From Mycobacterium shigaense (lineage in GTDB: Bacteria > Actinomycetota > Actinomycetes > Mycobacteriales > Mycobacteriaceae): 64,000 nt of DNA. Made by a program: the position numbers and the translations under genes. How positions within the stretch are numbered: position 1 is the stretch's first letter; each line of letters opens with the position of its first letter. This document shows, one piece after another, positions 43,299-51,540 of the stretch. Under the pieces are notes generated by a model, which was given only the letters and a program-made list of their open reading frames with translations, searched no databases and was not told where the DNA came from. The DNA is taken from positions 4,278,001-4,342,000 of the forward strand of contig NZ_AP018164.1 of the NCBI RefSeq assembly GCF_002356315.1. The letters run 5' to 3'.

Positions 43299-44558
43299 GT
43301 GCGAATCGAACGGCTCGGCCACCTGGGCGAGGCACCCCGGGTGCTGCGCGCCGTGGGTGACGCCACCGGCCGGCTCGACCTGCCGGCGCCGGCCGCGCTG
43401 ACCGGCGACTGGTTCGATTCGCTGGCGGTGATCGCACCGAGCGTGGCGGCGCGGCCGGTGGCGGCGGCCGACGCGTTCGCGGTCGAATTGGGCGGGGCGG
43501 CGACCGACCGCGGCGGGGTGGGCGGCGGCTGGGTCGGCTACCTGTCCTACCCCGATGCCGCCGCCGACGGGCGCGGGCCCCGGATCCCCGAGGCCGCGGG
43601 CGGCTGGACCGACTGCGTGCTGCGCCGCGACCGCGCCGGGCAGTGGTGGTACGAAAGCCTTTCGGGTGCGCCGATGCCGGGCTGGCTGTCGGCCGCGCTG
43701 GCCGCGGCGCCGGCGCCGACACGCGGCTGCCAGATCGACTGGGACGCGGCCGATCGCGACGCCCACCGCCACGGTGTGCTGGCCTGCCTGGACGCGATCG
43801 GTGCCGGCGAGGTCTACCAGGCGTGCGTGTGCACGCAGTTCAGCGGGACGGTCACCGGGGATCCGCTGGACTTCTTCATCGACGGCGTCGCGCGGACCTC
43901 GCCGGCGCGGGCGGCCTATGTCGCCGGCCGGTGGGGCGCGGTGGCGTCGCTGTCTCCGGAGCTGTTCCTGCGGCGCCGCGGCGCGGTCGTCACGTCGAGC
44001 CCGATCAAGGGCACCTTGCCGCTGGACGCCTGGCCCGCCGCGCTGCGGGCGTCGCCGAAAGAAGTGGCCGAGAACATCATGATCGTCGACCTGGTCCGCA
44101 ACGACCTGGGGCGGGTGGCGGTCACCGGCACCGTCACCGTCCCCGAGCTCCTGATGGTGCGGCGCGCCCCGGGGGTGTGGCACCTGGTGTCGACGGTCTC
44201 GGCGCAGGTGCGACCGGAGCTGCCGACGTCGGCGCTGCTGGACGCCGCGTTCCCGCCCGCCTCGGTCACAGGTACGCCCAAACACCGTGCACGTCAATTG
44301 ATTTCGCAGTGGGAACAAGCGCGCCGCGGAATATATTGCGGCACGGTCGGTTTCGCGTCGCCGGTGGCCGGATGCGAACTCAATGTCGCGATCCGCACCG
44401 TCGAGTTCGACGGGCAGGGACACGCGGTGCTCGGCGTGGGCGGCGGGATCACCGCCGATTCCGATCCCGACGCCGAGTGGGCGGAGTGCCTGCACAAGGC
44501 GGCTCCGGTGATCGGGATCCCGGTTCAGCCGCGCCGGGACCGCAGCACCGCGTCGTAG
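43299..44558 (+). CDS. pabB: Para-aminobenzoate synthase component I (chorismate-binding)
   Basis: It converts chorismate to 4-amino-4-deoxychorismate with ammonia from a glutaminase partner (pabA, elsewhere), an early step in folate synthesis. The 419-residue protein has the chorismate-binding fold: EVYQACVCTQFSG, SPELFLRRRGAVVTSSPIKGTLPL, NIMIVDLVRNDLGRV, GVWHLVSTVSAQV and the PPASVTGTPKHRARQLI block with the catalytic-region Lys, then GIYCGTVGFASPVAG. GTG 43299 fits the N terminus. It marks the right border of the accessory region, and its 3' end overlaps rsmI by 34 bases, tail to tail. Confidence 0.95.
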   Translation: MRIERLGHLGEAPRVLRAVGDATGRLDLPAPAALTGDWFDSLAVIAPSVAARPVAAADAFAVELGGAATDRGGVGGGWVGYLSYPDAAADGRGPRIPEAAGGWTDCVLRRDRAGQWWYESLSGAPMPGWLSAALAAAPAPTRGCQIDWDAADRDAHRHGVLACLDAIGAGEVYQACVCTQFSGTVTGDPLDFFIDGVARTSPARAAYVAGRWGAVASLSPELFLRRRGAVVTSSPIKGTLPLDAWPAALRASPKEVAENIMIVDLVRNDLGRVAVTGTVTVPELLMVRRAPGVWHLVSTVSAQVRPELPTSALLDAAFPPASVTGTPKHRARQLISQWEQARRGIYCGTVGFASPVAGCELNVAIRTVEFDGQGHAVLGVGGGITADSDPDAEWAECLHKAAPVIGIPVQPRRDRSTAS

Positions 44559-45361
44559 AGCTGGCGCGACCGCACGGGCGGATGCGCCGCGGCCACCTCG
44601 CCGCAGGCGTCCTTGACGCGCAACCCCTCGGCGACCAGGCCCTCGACTTCGGCGACCAGCGACGGCAGGTCGGCGCGCGGGGTCGCGCCGCCCAGCACGA
44701 CGGTGACCTCGCCGAGCACGCCGCCGGCCGCCCACGCCGCGAGCTCGGCGAGCGATCCGCGCACCACCTCCTCGTGCACCTTCGTCAGCTCCCGGCAGAC
44801 CGCCGCCGGGCGCTCGCCGCCGAGCTCCTCGACGGCGTCGCGCAGGCATGCCGCCAGCCGCCGCGGCGATTCGAAGAACACGCAGGTGCGTCGCTCGTCG
44901 GCCAGGGTAGCCAGCCAGGTTCGGCGGGCCGCGCCCTTGCGCGGGGCGAACCCGTCGAAGCAGAACCGCTCCGACGGCAGACCCGACACCGCCAGCGCGG
45001 TGGTCACCGCCGACGGCCCGGGCAGGCACTGCACCGGCAGGCCCGCGTCGACGCACGCCCCGACCAACCGGTAGCCCGGGTCGCTGATCAGCGGCATACC
45101 GGCGTCGCTGACCACCAACACCGTCGCCCCCGCCCTGATCTCGTCGACCAGCCCGGGCACCCGGGCGGCCTCCACCTGGTCGAACATGCTGACCACCCGG
45201 CCGGAAATCGCCACACCCAGCGCCGTGGCCAGCGTCCGGACCCGCCGGGTGTCCTCCGCGGCCACCACGTCGGCGTCGCGCAGCGCGTTGATCAGCCGCG
45301 GCGAAGCATCCGACGGCTGGCCCAACGGGGTCGCACCGAGCAACAGGCGCCCATCGGTCAT
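44525..45361 (-). CDS. rsmI: 16S rRNA (cytidine1402-2'-O)-methyltransferase
   Basis: RsmI adds the 2'-O-methyl to C1402 in the decoding centre. The 278-residue protein belongs to the tetrapyrrole-methylase fold: GRLLLGATPLGQPSDASPRL (N-terminal glycine loop), VVAAEDTRRVRTL, VSDAGMPLISDPGYRLV, PGPSAVTTALAVSGLPSERFCFDGF, FFESPRRLAACL and RELTKVHEEVVRG. The ATG at 45361 has AGAGGAG 8 bases upstream, so I prefer it to the in-frame GTG 9 bases before. It is divergent from pmt with 78 bases between. Confidence 0.95.
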   Translation of the reverse strand: MTDGRLLLGATPLGQPSDASPRLINALRDADVVAAEDTRRVRTLATALGVAISGRVVSMFDQVEAARVPGLVDEIRAGATVLVVSDAGMPLISDPGYRLVGACVDAGLPVQCLPGPSAVTTALAVSGLPSERFCFDGFAPRKGAARRTWLATLADERRTCVFFESPRRLAACLRDAVEELGGERPAAVCRELTKVHEEVVRGSLAELAAWAAGGVLGEVTVVLGGATPRADLPSLVAEVEGLVAEGLRVKDACGEVAAAHPPVRSRQLYDAVLRSRRG

Positions 45362-45425
45362 CTGCGCCACTCCTCTTGGTTGCTGCGCTTCGCATCGTCG
45401 GCGGCGCGGGTCATGGCGGACAGCC

Positions 45426-45431
45426 TACGAT
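45426..45431 (+). promoter_or_regulatory. Putative leaderless -10 element of pmt
   Basis: TACGAT fits TANNNT and lies 8 bases before the ATG at 45440, with no Shine-Dalgarno sequence between. Confidence 0.5.
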
Positions 45432-45439
45432 CGACACCA

Positions 45440-47002
45440 ATGTCTGCCCCGCCCAGCGAAACGTCGATCGCCGCCCCGGAGCGGGTCGTCCCCATCGTCA
45501 GCCCCGGCCCGCTGCTCCCGATCGCCGATTTCGGGCCCACCGATCGGCTGCGCGGCTGGGTGGTCACCGGCATCGTCGCCCTGCTCGCGACGATCACCCG
45601 GTTCATCAACCTGGGCACCCCGACCGACGCCGGCACTCCGATCTTCGACGAGAAGCACTACGCGCCCCAGGCCTGGCAGGTGCTGAACAACCACGGCGTC
45701 GAGGACAACCCCGGGTTCGGCCTAGTGGTGCACCCGCCGGTCGGCAAGCAGCTCATCGCGATCGGCGAGGCGCTGCTCGGCTACAACGGGGTGGGCTGGC
45801 GGTTCACCGGCGCGCTGCTCGGCGTGGTCATGGTGGTGCTGGTAATGCGGACCGTGCGCCGGATCAGCCGCTCGACGCTGGTCGGGGCCATCGCCGGCGT
45901 ACTGCTCATCTGCGACGGCGTCAGCTTCGTCGCGGCGCGCACTGCGCTGCTCGACGGTCTGCTGACGTTCTTCGTCGTCGCGGCGTTCGGCGCGCTGATC
46001 GTCGACCGCGACGACGTCCGCCGACGCATGCACGTCGCGCTGCTGGAGGGCCGCAGCGCCGAGACGGTGTGGGGGCCGCGGCTCGGCGTGCGCTGGTGGC
46101 GGTTCGGGGCCGGCGTGCTGCTCGGATTGGCTTGCGGGACAAAGTGGTCCGGCCTGTACTTCGTGGTGTTCTTCGGCCTGATGTCGTTGGCGTTCGACAT
46201 CGCCGCGCGGCGGCAGTACCAGGTGCCGCGGCCCTGGGTCGGGACGTGGCGACGCGACCTGCTGCCCACCGCGTACGCGCTGGGCGTCCTTCCGGTCGCG
46301 GTGTACCTGGCCAGCTACGCGCCGTGGTTCGCCTCCGAGACCGCGATCGGCCGCCACGAGGTCGGCGTGACGATCGGCCCGCACAGCGATTGGCCGTTTC
46401 CCGATGCGGTCCGCTCGCTGTGGCATTACAGCGCCAAGGCACTGGAATTCCATGCGGGACTGACCAATGCGGCCGGCAACTACCACCCGTGGGAATCCAA
46501 ACCGTGGAGCTGGCCGATGTCGTTGCGGCCGGTGCTCTACGCCATCGACCAGCAGAACGTCGGCGGGTGCGGCGCGCAATCGTGCGTCAAGGCCGAGATG
46601 CTGGTCGGCACGCCGGCCATGTGGTGGCTGGCCGTGCCGGTCCTGCTCTACGCCCTGTGGCGGTCGGTCGTTCGGCGGGACTGGCGCTACGCCGTTGCCC
46701 TGGTCGGTTACTGCGCCGGGTGGCTGCCCTGGTTCGCCGACATCGACCGGCAGATGTACTTCTTCTACGCGGCGACGATGGCGCCATTCCTGGTGATGGC
46801 CATCGCGCTGATCTGTGGCGACATCCTCTATCGCCAAGTAGGCACCCAGAGCCGGGAACGCCGGACGCTGGGACTCATCGTGGTGAGCTGTTACGCCGCC
46901 TTGGTGGTGACGAACTTCGCGTGGCTGTTCCCGGTGCTCACCGGCCTGCCCATCTCGCAGCAGACGTGGAACATGGAGATCTGGCTGCCCAGCTGGCGCT
47001 AG
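45440..47002 (+). CDS. pmt: Protein O-mannosyltransferase (GT39)
   Basis: Pmt transfers mannose from decaprenyl-phosphate mannose to Ser/Thr of Sec-exported proteins. The 520-residue membrane protein has about 11 transmembrane helices. The first extracytoplasmic loop has FDEKHYAPQAW (catalytic Asp-Glu pair), then HPPVGKQLIAIGEALLG and the characteristic SRSTLVGAIAGVLLICDG ... ARTALLDGLL. From memory it corresponds to Rv1002c. It is divergent from rsmI as in M. tuberculosis. The start ATG matches the family N terminus; the frame is open far upstream without family resemblance. Confidence 0.95.
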   Translation: MSAPPSETSIAAPERVVPIVSPGPLLPIADFGPTDRLRGWVVTGIVALLATITRFINLGTPTDAGTPIFDEKHYAPQAWQVLNNHGVEDNPGFGLVVHPPVGKQLIAIGEALLGYNGVGWRFTGALLGVVMVVLVMRTVRRISRSTLVGAIAGVLLICDGVSFVAARTALLDGLLTFFVVAAFGALIVDRDDVRRRMHVALLEGRSAETVWGPRLGVRWWRFGAGVLLGLACGTKWSGLYFVVFFGLMSLAFDIAARRQYQVPRPWVGTWRRDLLPTAYALGVLPVAVYLASYAPWFASETAIGRHEVGVTIGPHSDWPFPDAVRSLWHYSAKALEFHAGLTNAAGNYHPWESKPWSWPMSLRPVLYAIDQQNVGGCGAQSCVKAEMLVGTPAMWWLAVPVLLYALWRSVVRRDWRYAVALVGYCAGWLPWFADIDRQMYFFYAATMAPFLVMAIALICGDILYRQVGTQSRERRTLGLIVVSCYAALVVTNFAWLFPVLTGLPISQQTWNMEIWLPSWR

Positions 47003-47076
47003 TTTCTTTGCGCGAGAGTGCAACCAGCGACGGCCTTACTCGGGAAACGTGTTGCCAGTTGCACTTTCGCGGCGCT

Positions 47077-48288
47077 TTACAGCGCGTCGCGGGCGACCGG
47101 GCAGGACATGCACCGGGGCCCGCCGCGGCCGGTGCCCAACTCCGAGCCGGCGATCGTCAGCACCTCGATGCCCGCCTCCTGCAGGCGCGTGTTGGTCTGC
47201 GCGTTGCGTTCGTAGGCGACGACGACGCCGGGCGCCAGCGCCAGCGTGTTGTTGCCGTCGTCCCACTGTTCACGTTCGGCGATGACGGGATCCAATCCGG
47301 TGTCGATGTGGCGCAGCTTGTCGATCCCCGTTGCCTTGGCGGCGGCTTCCAAAAACGGCGTTTCTTCGCCGATGGACACGCCGTCGGGCGAGCGCTGGAT
47401 GGTGAAGGCCGTGAGCTTTTCGACGATGTTGGCGTACATCACCACCGTGTCGGTGTCCACCATCGTGCACACCGTGTCCAGGTGCATCTGCGCGCGGCGC
47501 TGGGCGATCGGGACGGCCAGCACGGTATGCGCCAGATCGTCGTCGAACAGGCTGCGCGCCAACGCTTCCGCCCCGGCCGGGGTGGTCCGTTCGCCGACGC
47601 CTACCGCGACCACACCCGGGGCGAGCAGCAGCACGTCGCCGCCCTCGACGGGGGCGGTGCGCGATTCGTAGGCGCGGCGCACCCCGGTGAACCGCGGGTG
47701 GTGCGCGTAGATCAGGTCGGTCAGCGACGCCTCGCGCATGCGCGCCCGCAGCGCCAGCGACGGGATCACCACCCGCGGCCCGATCCAGATCGACGAGTCG
47801 CGGGTGAACACAAGATTCGGCAGCGGGTCGATGACGAAGTCCCCGCCGTGGTGCATCCGCAGCACCAGCGACACCGCGGTCCGGGTGTCGGCGGGCAGCT
47901 CGTTGAACGTCATGCCGGCCATCAGGATGTGGGCCAGCTTCGCGGGGTCCAGGCCGCGCAAGTAGGCGGACAGCTCCTGGGCCAGCGGCACGCCGAGCCG
48001 GCGGGCGTCGACGGCCGCGGCGACCCCCTGCATCCGGGCGGCTCCGCTGTGCTGCAGCGCCTCGGTCAGCAGGTCGGACAGCAGCAGCACTTCCACCCCG
48101 CGCGAGCGCAGCAGCTCGGCGAACTGGTCGTGCTCCTCCTGCGCGCGCGCGACCCACGGCAGCCCGTCGAAGAGCAGCTGGTCGTTGTTGCGCGGATTGA
48201 GTCGCCGCAGTTCGGCACCGGGCCGGTGCAGGATCGCGACCCGAAGCGCTCCTACCTCGGAATTGGTGCTCAGCTCGATACCACCCAC
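47077..48288 (-). CDS. arcA: Arginine deiminase
   Basis: ArcA hydrolyses arginine to citrulline and ammonia. The 403-residue protein has the guanidino-group-modifying fold: LPNLVFTRDSSIWIG (substrate Asp region), MHHGGDF, MHLDTVCTMVDTDTVVMY with catalytic His, VIAEREQWDDGNNTLALAPG, and the nucleophilic Cys in GTGRGGPRCMSCP near the end. GTG 48288 is chosen because TACCGT lies 6 bases upstream, the leaderless spacing, and the N terminus GIELSTNSEVGALR fits the mycobacterial family. No arcB or arcC is nearby, so citrulline use is not coupled here. Confidence 0.95.
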   Translation of the reverse strand: MGGIELSTNSEVGALRVAILHRPGAELRRLNPRNNDQLLFDGLPWVARAQEEHDQFAELLRSRGVEVLLLSDLLTEALQHSGAARMQGVAAAVDARRLGVPLAQELSAYLRGLDPAKLAHILMAGMTFNELPADTRTAVSLVLRMHHGGDFVIDPLPNLVFTRDSSIWIGPRVVIPSLALRARMREASLTDLIYAHHPRFTGVRRAYESRTAPVEGGDVLLLAPGVVAVGVGERTTPAGAEALARSLFDDDLAHTVLAVPIAQRRAQMHLDTVCTMVDTDTVVMYANIVEKLTAFTIQRSPDGVSIGEETPFLEAAAKATGIDKLRHIDTGLDPVIAEREQWDDGNNTLALAPGVVVAYERNAQTNTRLQEAGIEVLTIAGSELGTGRGGPRCMSCPVARDAL

Positions 48289-48294
48289 GCCTAA

Positions 48295-48300
48295 ACGGTA
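48295..48300 (-). promoter_or_regulatory. Putative leaderless -10 element of arcA
   Basis: TACCGT (minus strand) lies 6 bases before the GTG at 48288. Confidence 0.45.
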
Positions 48301-48366
48301 GCCGCGCCGACGGTGAGCGTCGCGTCGCGGCCGAGGCGCGCTGGTCGCCCGGCGAGTCCCGATTCT

Positions 48367-48382
48367 TCGAACGAATGTGCGA
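48367..48382 (+). promoter_or_regulatory. LexA SOS box of the AlkB-like gene
   Basis: TCGAACGAATGTGCGA matches the mycobacterial SOS box TCGAAC(A/G)NNTGTTCGA with a single mismatch. It abuts the -10 hexamer TAGACT at 48383. M. tuberculosis Rv1000c is, from memory, a LexA-regulon member. Confidence 0.75.
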
Positions 48383-48388
48383 TAGACT
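48383..48388 (+). promoter_or_regulatory. Putative leaderless -10 element of the AlkB-like gene
   Basis: TAGACT lies 7 bases before GTG 48396 and follows the SOS box directly. LexA bound there would block RNA polymerase. Confidence 0.55.
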
Positions 48389-48395
48389 GCGCGGC

Positions 48396-49022
48396 GTGGG
48401 GACCCGGATATCAGGGGTACAGGGCTCGCTGTTCGAACACACCGAGCGCAGGCAGCTCGGCGACGGCGCATTCATCGAGATCCGCGCCGGCTGGCTGGCC
48501 GGCGATCCGACGATCGAGGACGACCTGCTCGAGGCGCTGCTGACGACCGTGCCGTGGCGCAACGAACGCCGCCAGATGTATGACCGGGTGGTCGACGTGC
48601 CGCGGTTGGTGAGCTTCCACGACCTCGCGGTCGAAGACCCGCCGCACCCCGCGCTGGGCCGGCTGCGGCGGCGGCTCAACGACATCTATGCCGGCGAGCT
48701 CGGCGAGCCCTTCACCACCGTCGGGTTGTGCTGCTACCGCGACGGCTCCGACAGCGTGGCCTGGCACGGCGACACCATCGGCCGCAGCAGTGCGGAGGAC
48801 ACCATGGTGGCGATCGTCAGCCTGGGCGCCACCCGCACCTTCGCGATGCGCCGGCGCGACCCGAATCGCCGGGGTCCGTCGTTGCGCCTGCCGCAGGCGC
48901 ACGGCGATCTGCTCGTGATGGGCGGGTCGTGCCAGCGCACCTGGGAGCACGCGGTCCCCAAGACGGCGTTTCGCAGGGGCCCGCGCGTGAGCATTCAGTT
49001 CCGGCCGCGCGACGTGCGCTAG
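48396..49022 (+). CDS. AlkB-like 2-oxoglutarate/Fe(II) dioxygenase
   Basis: A 208-residue member of the AlkB-like 2OG-Fe(II) oxygenase group, which repairs alkylated nucleobases. The iron site is WHGDTIGR (His-x-Asp) with the distal His in WEHAVPK, and the 2OG-binding Arg is in GPRVSIQFRPRD. Product length and sequence match Rv1000c from memory. A longer ORF starting at ATG 48375 would put the start codon inside the SOS box; GTG 48396, seven bases after TAGACT, is better. It is divergent from arcA, and its stop overlaps the convergent lipoprotein gene by four bases. Confidence 0.9.
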   Translation: MGTRISGVQGSLFEHTERRQLGDGAFIEIRAGWLAGDPTIEDDLLEALLTTVPWRNERRQMYDRVVDVPRLVSFHDLAVEDPPHPALGRLRRRLNDIYAGELGEPFTTVGLCCYRDGSDSVAWHGDTIGRSSAEDTMVAIVSLGATRTFAMRRRDPNRRGPSLRLPQAHGDLLVMGGSCQRTWEHAVPKTAFRRGPRVSIQFRPRDVR

Positions 49023-49675
49023 CCGCGGATCGCGGCGACCGCCTTGACGAGCAGGTCGCGGGCACGGTCGGTGTCGACCTTGGCGGGCGGTTGGTTGGGC
49101 ACGACGAGCGGGTTGGCGATGACGATCACCTGATAGTCGCCGAATTGTGCCGAATAGTCGTACAGCTGACCGGTGAGCGGGCCGCCCGCGGCCGCCGTCT
49201 GCAACACGCGGTGTACGCCCAGCGTCTGTGCGCCGTCCACGTGCGGCGCGTCTACCACCTCGAAGCCGCCCCGTATCCCCGCCCCGGAGAACCGCACCTT
49301 CGTGCAGTCCTTCCCCGGGTCGTTGACCGGCAGCGGCTTGGAGGTCTCCAGCGCGATCACGACATAGCGGACACCGTTGCCCTCCGCGGACACCGCCGTC
49401 ATGTTGCCCTGCAAGTCCGGCGGCATGTCCGGCCCCGCCGCCACCTTCGCGCAGTTGGGCGGATCGAAGGCCAGCCCGTCGGGCAGCTTGCGGGAGGCCA
49501 GCAGCTTGGGATCGATCGCCCGTTCGCTGATGTCGGCGACCTTGTAGTCGGGCCCGAAGCTGGATTTCACTGCGACGATCTTGGTGATGTCGGCGTTGGT
49601 CGAGGCGGTCTGGGTGCCCGACGAACAGCCGGCGAGTATGCCCGCCGACGCGACAGCGAGCGCCACCTTCAACAC
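49019..49675 (-). CDS. DUF5642-type lipoprotein, first copy (Rv0999-like)
   Basis: A 218-residue exported lipoprotein: signal peptide MLKVALAVASAGILAGC with a lipobox before Cys 17. The mature part has FGPDYKVADIS, LAFDPPNCAKVAAG, VVIALETSKPLPVNDPGKDC and a terminal DRARDLLVKAVAAIRG, and it shares the family layout with the next gene, in which a conserved VDGA(Q/D)T(L/V)G motif appears. Position and length match Rv0999 from memory; its function is unknown. GTG 49675, 7 bases after TAGATT, is chosen as start over TTG 49693. Two cysteines in the mature part may form a disulphide. Confidence 0.75.
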   Translation of the reverse strand: MLKVALAVASAGILAGCSSGTQTASTNADITKIVAVKSSFGPDYKVADISERAIDPKLLASRKLPDGLAFDPPNCAKVAAGPDMPPDLQGNMTAVSAEGNGVRYVVIALETSKPLPVNDPGKDCTKVRFSGAGIRGGFEVVDAPHVDGAQTLGVHRVLQTAAAGGPLTGQLYDYSAQFGDYQVIVIANPLVVPNQPPAKVDTDRARDLLVKAVAAIRG

Positions 49676-49682
49676 CGGGGCT

Positions 49683-49688
49683 AATCTA
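49683..49688 (-). promoter_or_regulatory. Putative leaderless -10 element of the first DUF5642 lipoprotein
   Basis: TAGATT (minus strand) lies 7 bases before GTG 49675, which settles the start between two candidates. Confidence 0.45.
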
Positions 49689-49703
49689 CCCAACCCGGAC
49701 GGT

Positions 49704-50387
49704 TCAGCCGCGCAACGTGGACACCGTTTTGACGAGCAGATCGGCCGCGAATTGCGGGGGCAGGGCCGGCTGCGCGGAGCCGGGGTCGGTGGTCAGCGTG
49801 GTAAATGCGTAATAGTTGCCCAGGTATGCCACGAAAGTATAGGTGCGCGAATCAATTTCGGTTCCGGACTCGACCGAGGATTTCACGTCGGTGACCATGC
49901 CGACGGTGTCGGCGCCGTCGACGTGCGGGGGGTCGGTGAGGTGCACGGTAATCGTGGTGCGCTCGGCCGTCGTGCTCCACTGGCCGCACGCGGCGACGAT
50001 GTTGCGGTCGAGGTCGACGGGCCCGGACAACGAGACGACGATCGCGTCGATGACGCCGCCCGAACCCGAGCCGGACACGCCCTGTGCGGATTGGTCACGA
50101 TCGTTGCCCGGGTCGGCGAGCGCGGCGCACTGCTGCGGTGTGACCGATGCATCGGCGTCGCGGCTCCAGATCATCCGGGGCGACGCCCCGTTCGGGACGC
50201 CGGTCGTGATTTCGTAGTCGGGCGGCATGTCGCGCACGACTCGCTTGATGTTGGCGGGGTTGACGACGGTGGCATGCACCGACGTCGTCGGCCGCGGCGG
50301 CACGTGCGCCGGCGCGTGACCGCACGCGGTGGCCAACACCGCCAGCAGTGCGCCAATCCAGCACGGGCGCCTGCGGAGTCGTATCAC
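49704..50387 (-). CDS. DUF5642-type lipoprotein, second copy
   Basis: A 227-residue paralogue of the neighbour. Signal peptide RRPCWIGALLAVLATACG with Cys as lipobox end, then VVRDMPPDYEIT, CAALADPGNDRDQS, VVSLSGPVDLDRNIVAACGQW and VHLTDPPHVDGADTVGMV, and the terminal FAADLLVKTVSTLRG seen also in the first copy. GTG 50387 lies 11 bases after the acetyltransferase stop, so it is in that operon. The two copies are tandem but diverged, an old duplication. Confidence 0.7.
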   Translation of the reverse strand: MIRLRRRPCWIGALLAVLATACGHAPAHVPPRPTTSVHATVVNPANIKRVVRDMPPDYEITTGVPNGASPRMIWSRDADASVTPQQCAALADPGNDRDQSAQGVSGSGSGGVIDAIVVSLSGPVDLDRNIVAACGQWSTTAERTTITVHLTDPPHVDGADTVGMVTDVKSSVESGTEIDSRTYTFVAYLGNYYAFTTLTTDPGSAQPALPPQFAADLLVKTVSTLRG

Positions 50388-50398
50388 GAGTCGCCGGG

Positions 50399-51415
50399 TC
50401 AGCCGAGGGCCTCGACGACCTGGCGGGCCACGCGTGTGATCTCGTCGGCCAGCTCGCGCTTGATGCCCAGGTCGCGCCGCCGCGGTACGTCGATCACCGT
50501 CGTGATCACCCCGACGTCTTCGCGCTCCCACACCGCGCCGTAGTGATCCAGGATGGCGCGCATCGGGACGTTGTCGGAAAGCATTCGCGCGGAGAACTTT
50601 TCGATGCCGTTGACCTCGGCAGCGATGGCCAGCGCGCCAATCAAGAAGCTCCCGACCCCCCGGCCCTGGTAGGCGTCGGCAACCGTGAACGCGATTTCGG
50701 CGACGGTCGGGTCGGTCTCGTCGCGGACGAAGCGGGCGTCGGCCATCGGGTCGATGCCGTCGGTCATCACCCAGACGAAGTGGTCGACGTAGTCGACCTC
50801 GGACAGGTACTGCATCAGCGCGGGGCTGGGCAGGCGCGCCGTCATGAAGCGCCGGTACAGCGTCTCACTGGAGAAAAGGATGTGGCCGTGCACCGCCCGC
50901 TGGTCGTCGCCGGGCAGGACCGGGCGCAACAACAGCAGCGTCCCGTCACGCACCCGCACCGGGATGGGCGTGGTGAATGCGGCGAGGCGCTGACGCACCG
51001 TGCGCACCAGGCGCGGCATCACCCCGGGGATGTGCACCAGCAGCGTAAACGCGTCGTTGTCGCCGACCCAACCGGTCAGCGGTCCGGCGGTGGTGACGGT
51101 GGCGATCCGTGGAACGTCGCGCAGCAGTGCGATCTCGCCGATGATCTCCCCGGCGAGCGCCTGCCCGACGGACACGACGCCGTCGGCGTCGGCATGTTGG
51201 ATCTCGGCGGTGCCTGACGAGATCAGCAGGAACGACACGGCCCGCTCACCTTGCCGCATCAACACCTGGCCGGGAGCGGCGCGCAGCGGCTGGAGGCGGG
51301 TTGCCAACGGCAGCAAGTCCTCGATGGGGCATCCCTTGAAGATGTCCATCGCGGCGAGTTCTTCCGCCCGCCCCGCGATCAACTCGGCCAACCCGCCGCC
51401 CTGTGCTCGTCCCAT
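50399..51415 (-). CDS. cAMP-dependent protein lysine acetyltransferase
   Basis: A 338-residue cNMP-binding/GNAT fusion matching M. tuberculosis Rv0998 (KATmt) from memory. The N-terminal cyclic-nucleotide domain (about 22-135) includes GQVLMRQGERAVSFLLISSG and GEIIGEIALLRDVPRIATV, whose GEIALL and Arg contact cAMP. The GNAT domain (about 150-310) has the catalytic-region VAEIAFTVADAYQGRGVGSFLIG with the acetyl-CoA loop. In M. tuberculosis this enzyme acetylates acyl-CoA synthetase and so controls acetate and propionate use. The second DUF5642 gene follows 11 bases downstream. Confidence 0.93.
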   Translation of the reverse strand: MGRAQGGGLAELIAGRAEELAAMDIFKGCPIEDLLPLATRLQPLRAAPGQVLMRQGERAVSFLLISSGTAEIQHADADGVVSVGQALAGEIIGEIALLRDVPRIATVTTAGPLTGWVGDNDAFTLLVHIPGVMPRLVRTVRQRLAAFTTPIPVRVRDGTLLLLRPVLPGDDQRAVHGHILFSSETLYRRFMTARLPSPALMQYLSEVDYVDHFVWVMTDGIDPMADARFVRDETDPTVAEIAFTVADAYQGRGVGSFLIGALAIAAEVNGIEKFSARMLSDNVPMRAILDHYGAVWEREDVGVITTVIDVPRRRDLGIKRELADEITRVARQVVEALG

Positions 51416-51540
51416 CCGCGACGGGCGCGCGGCCCATCTCGCGGTCGGTCCGACTCAGGTTATGGCGTTTGACGACGGCGCAGCAACAATGTCGCAGGTT
51501 CCGTGGAAATATCGGGGCCGATCCGGTGAGAATCCAAGGC

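Noticed and set aside
42342..48294. Very long open frames overlapping pabB, rsmI, pmt and arcA in other frames
   Set aside because: They are open because of the high GC content, show Arg/Gly/Ala/Pro-rich composition with no family motifs, and overlap well-supported genes.
51416..51540. Possible left attachment site (copy of the tRNA-Ala 3' end)
   Set aside because: I looked for TGGAGCTAAGGGGAATCG here and found no match, so a tRNA-directed integration with a duplicated end is not shown.
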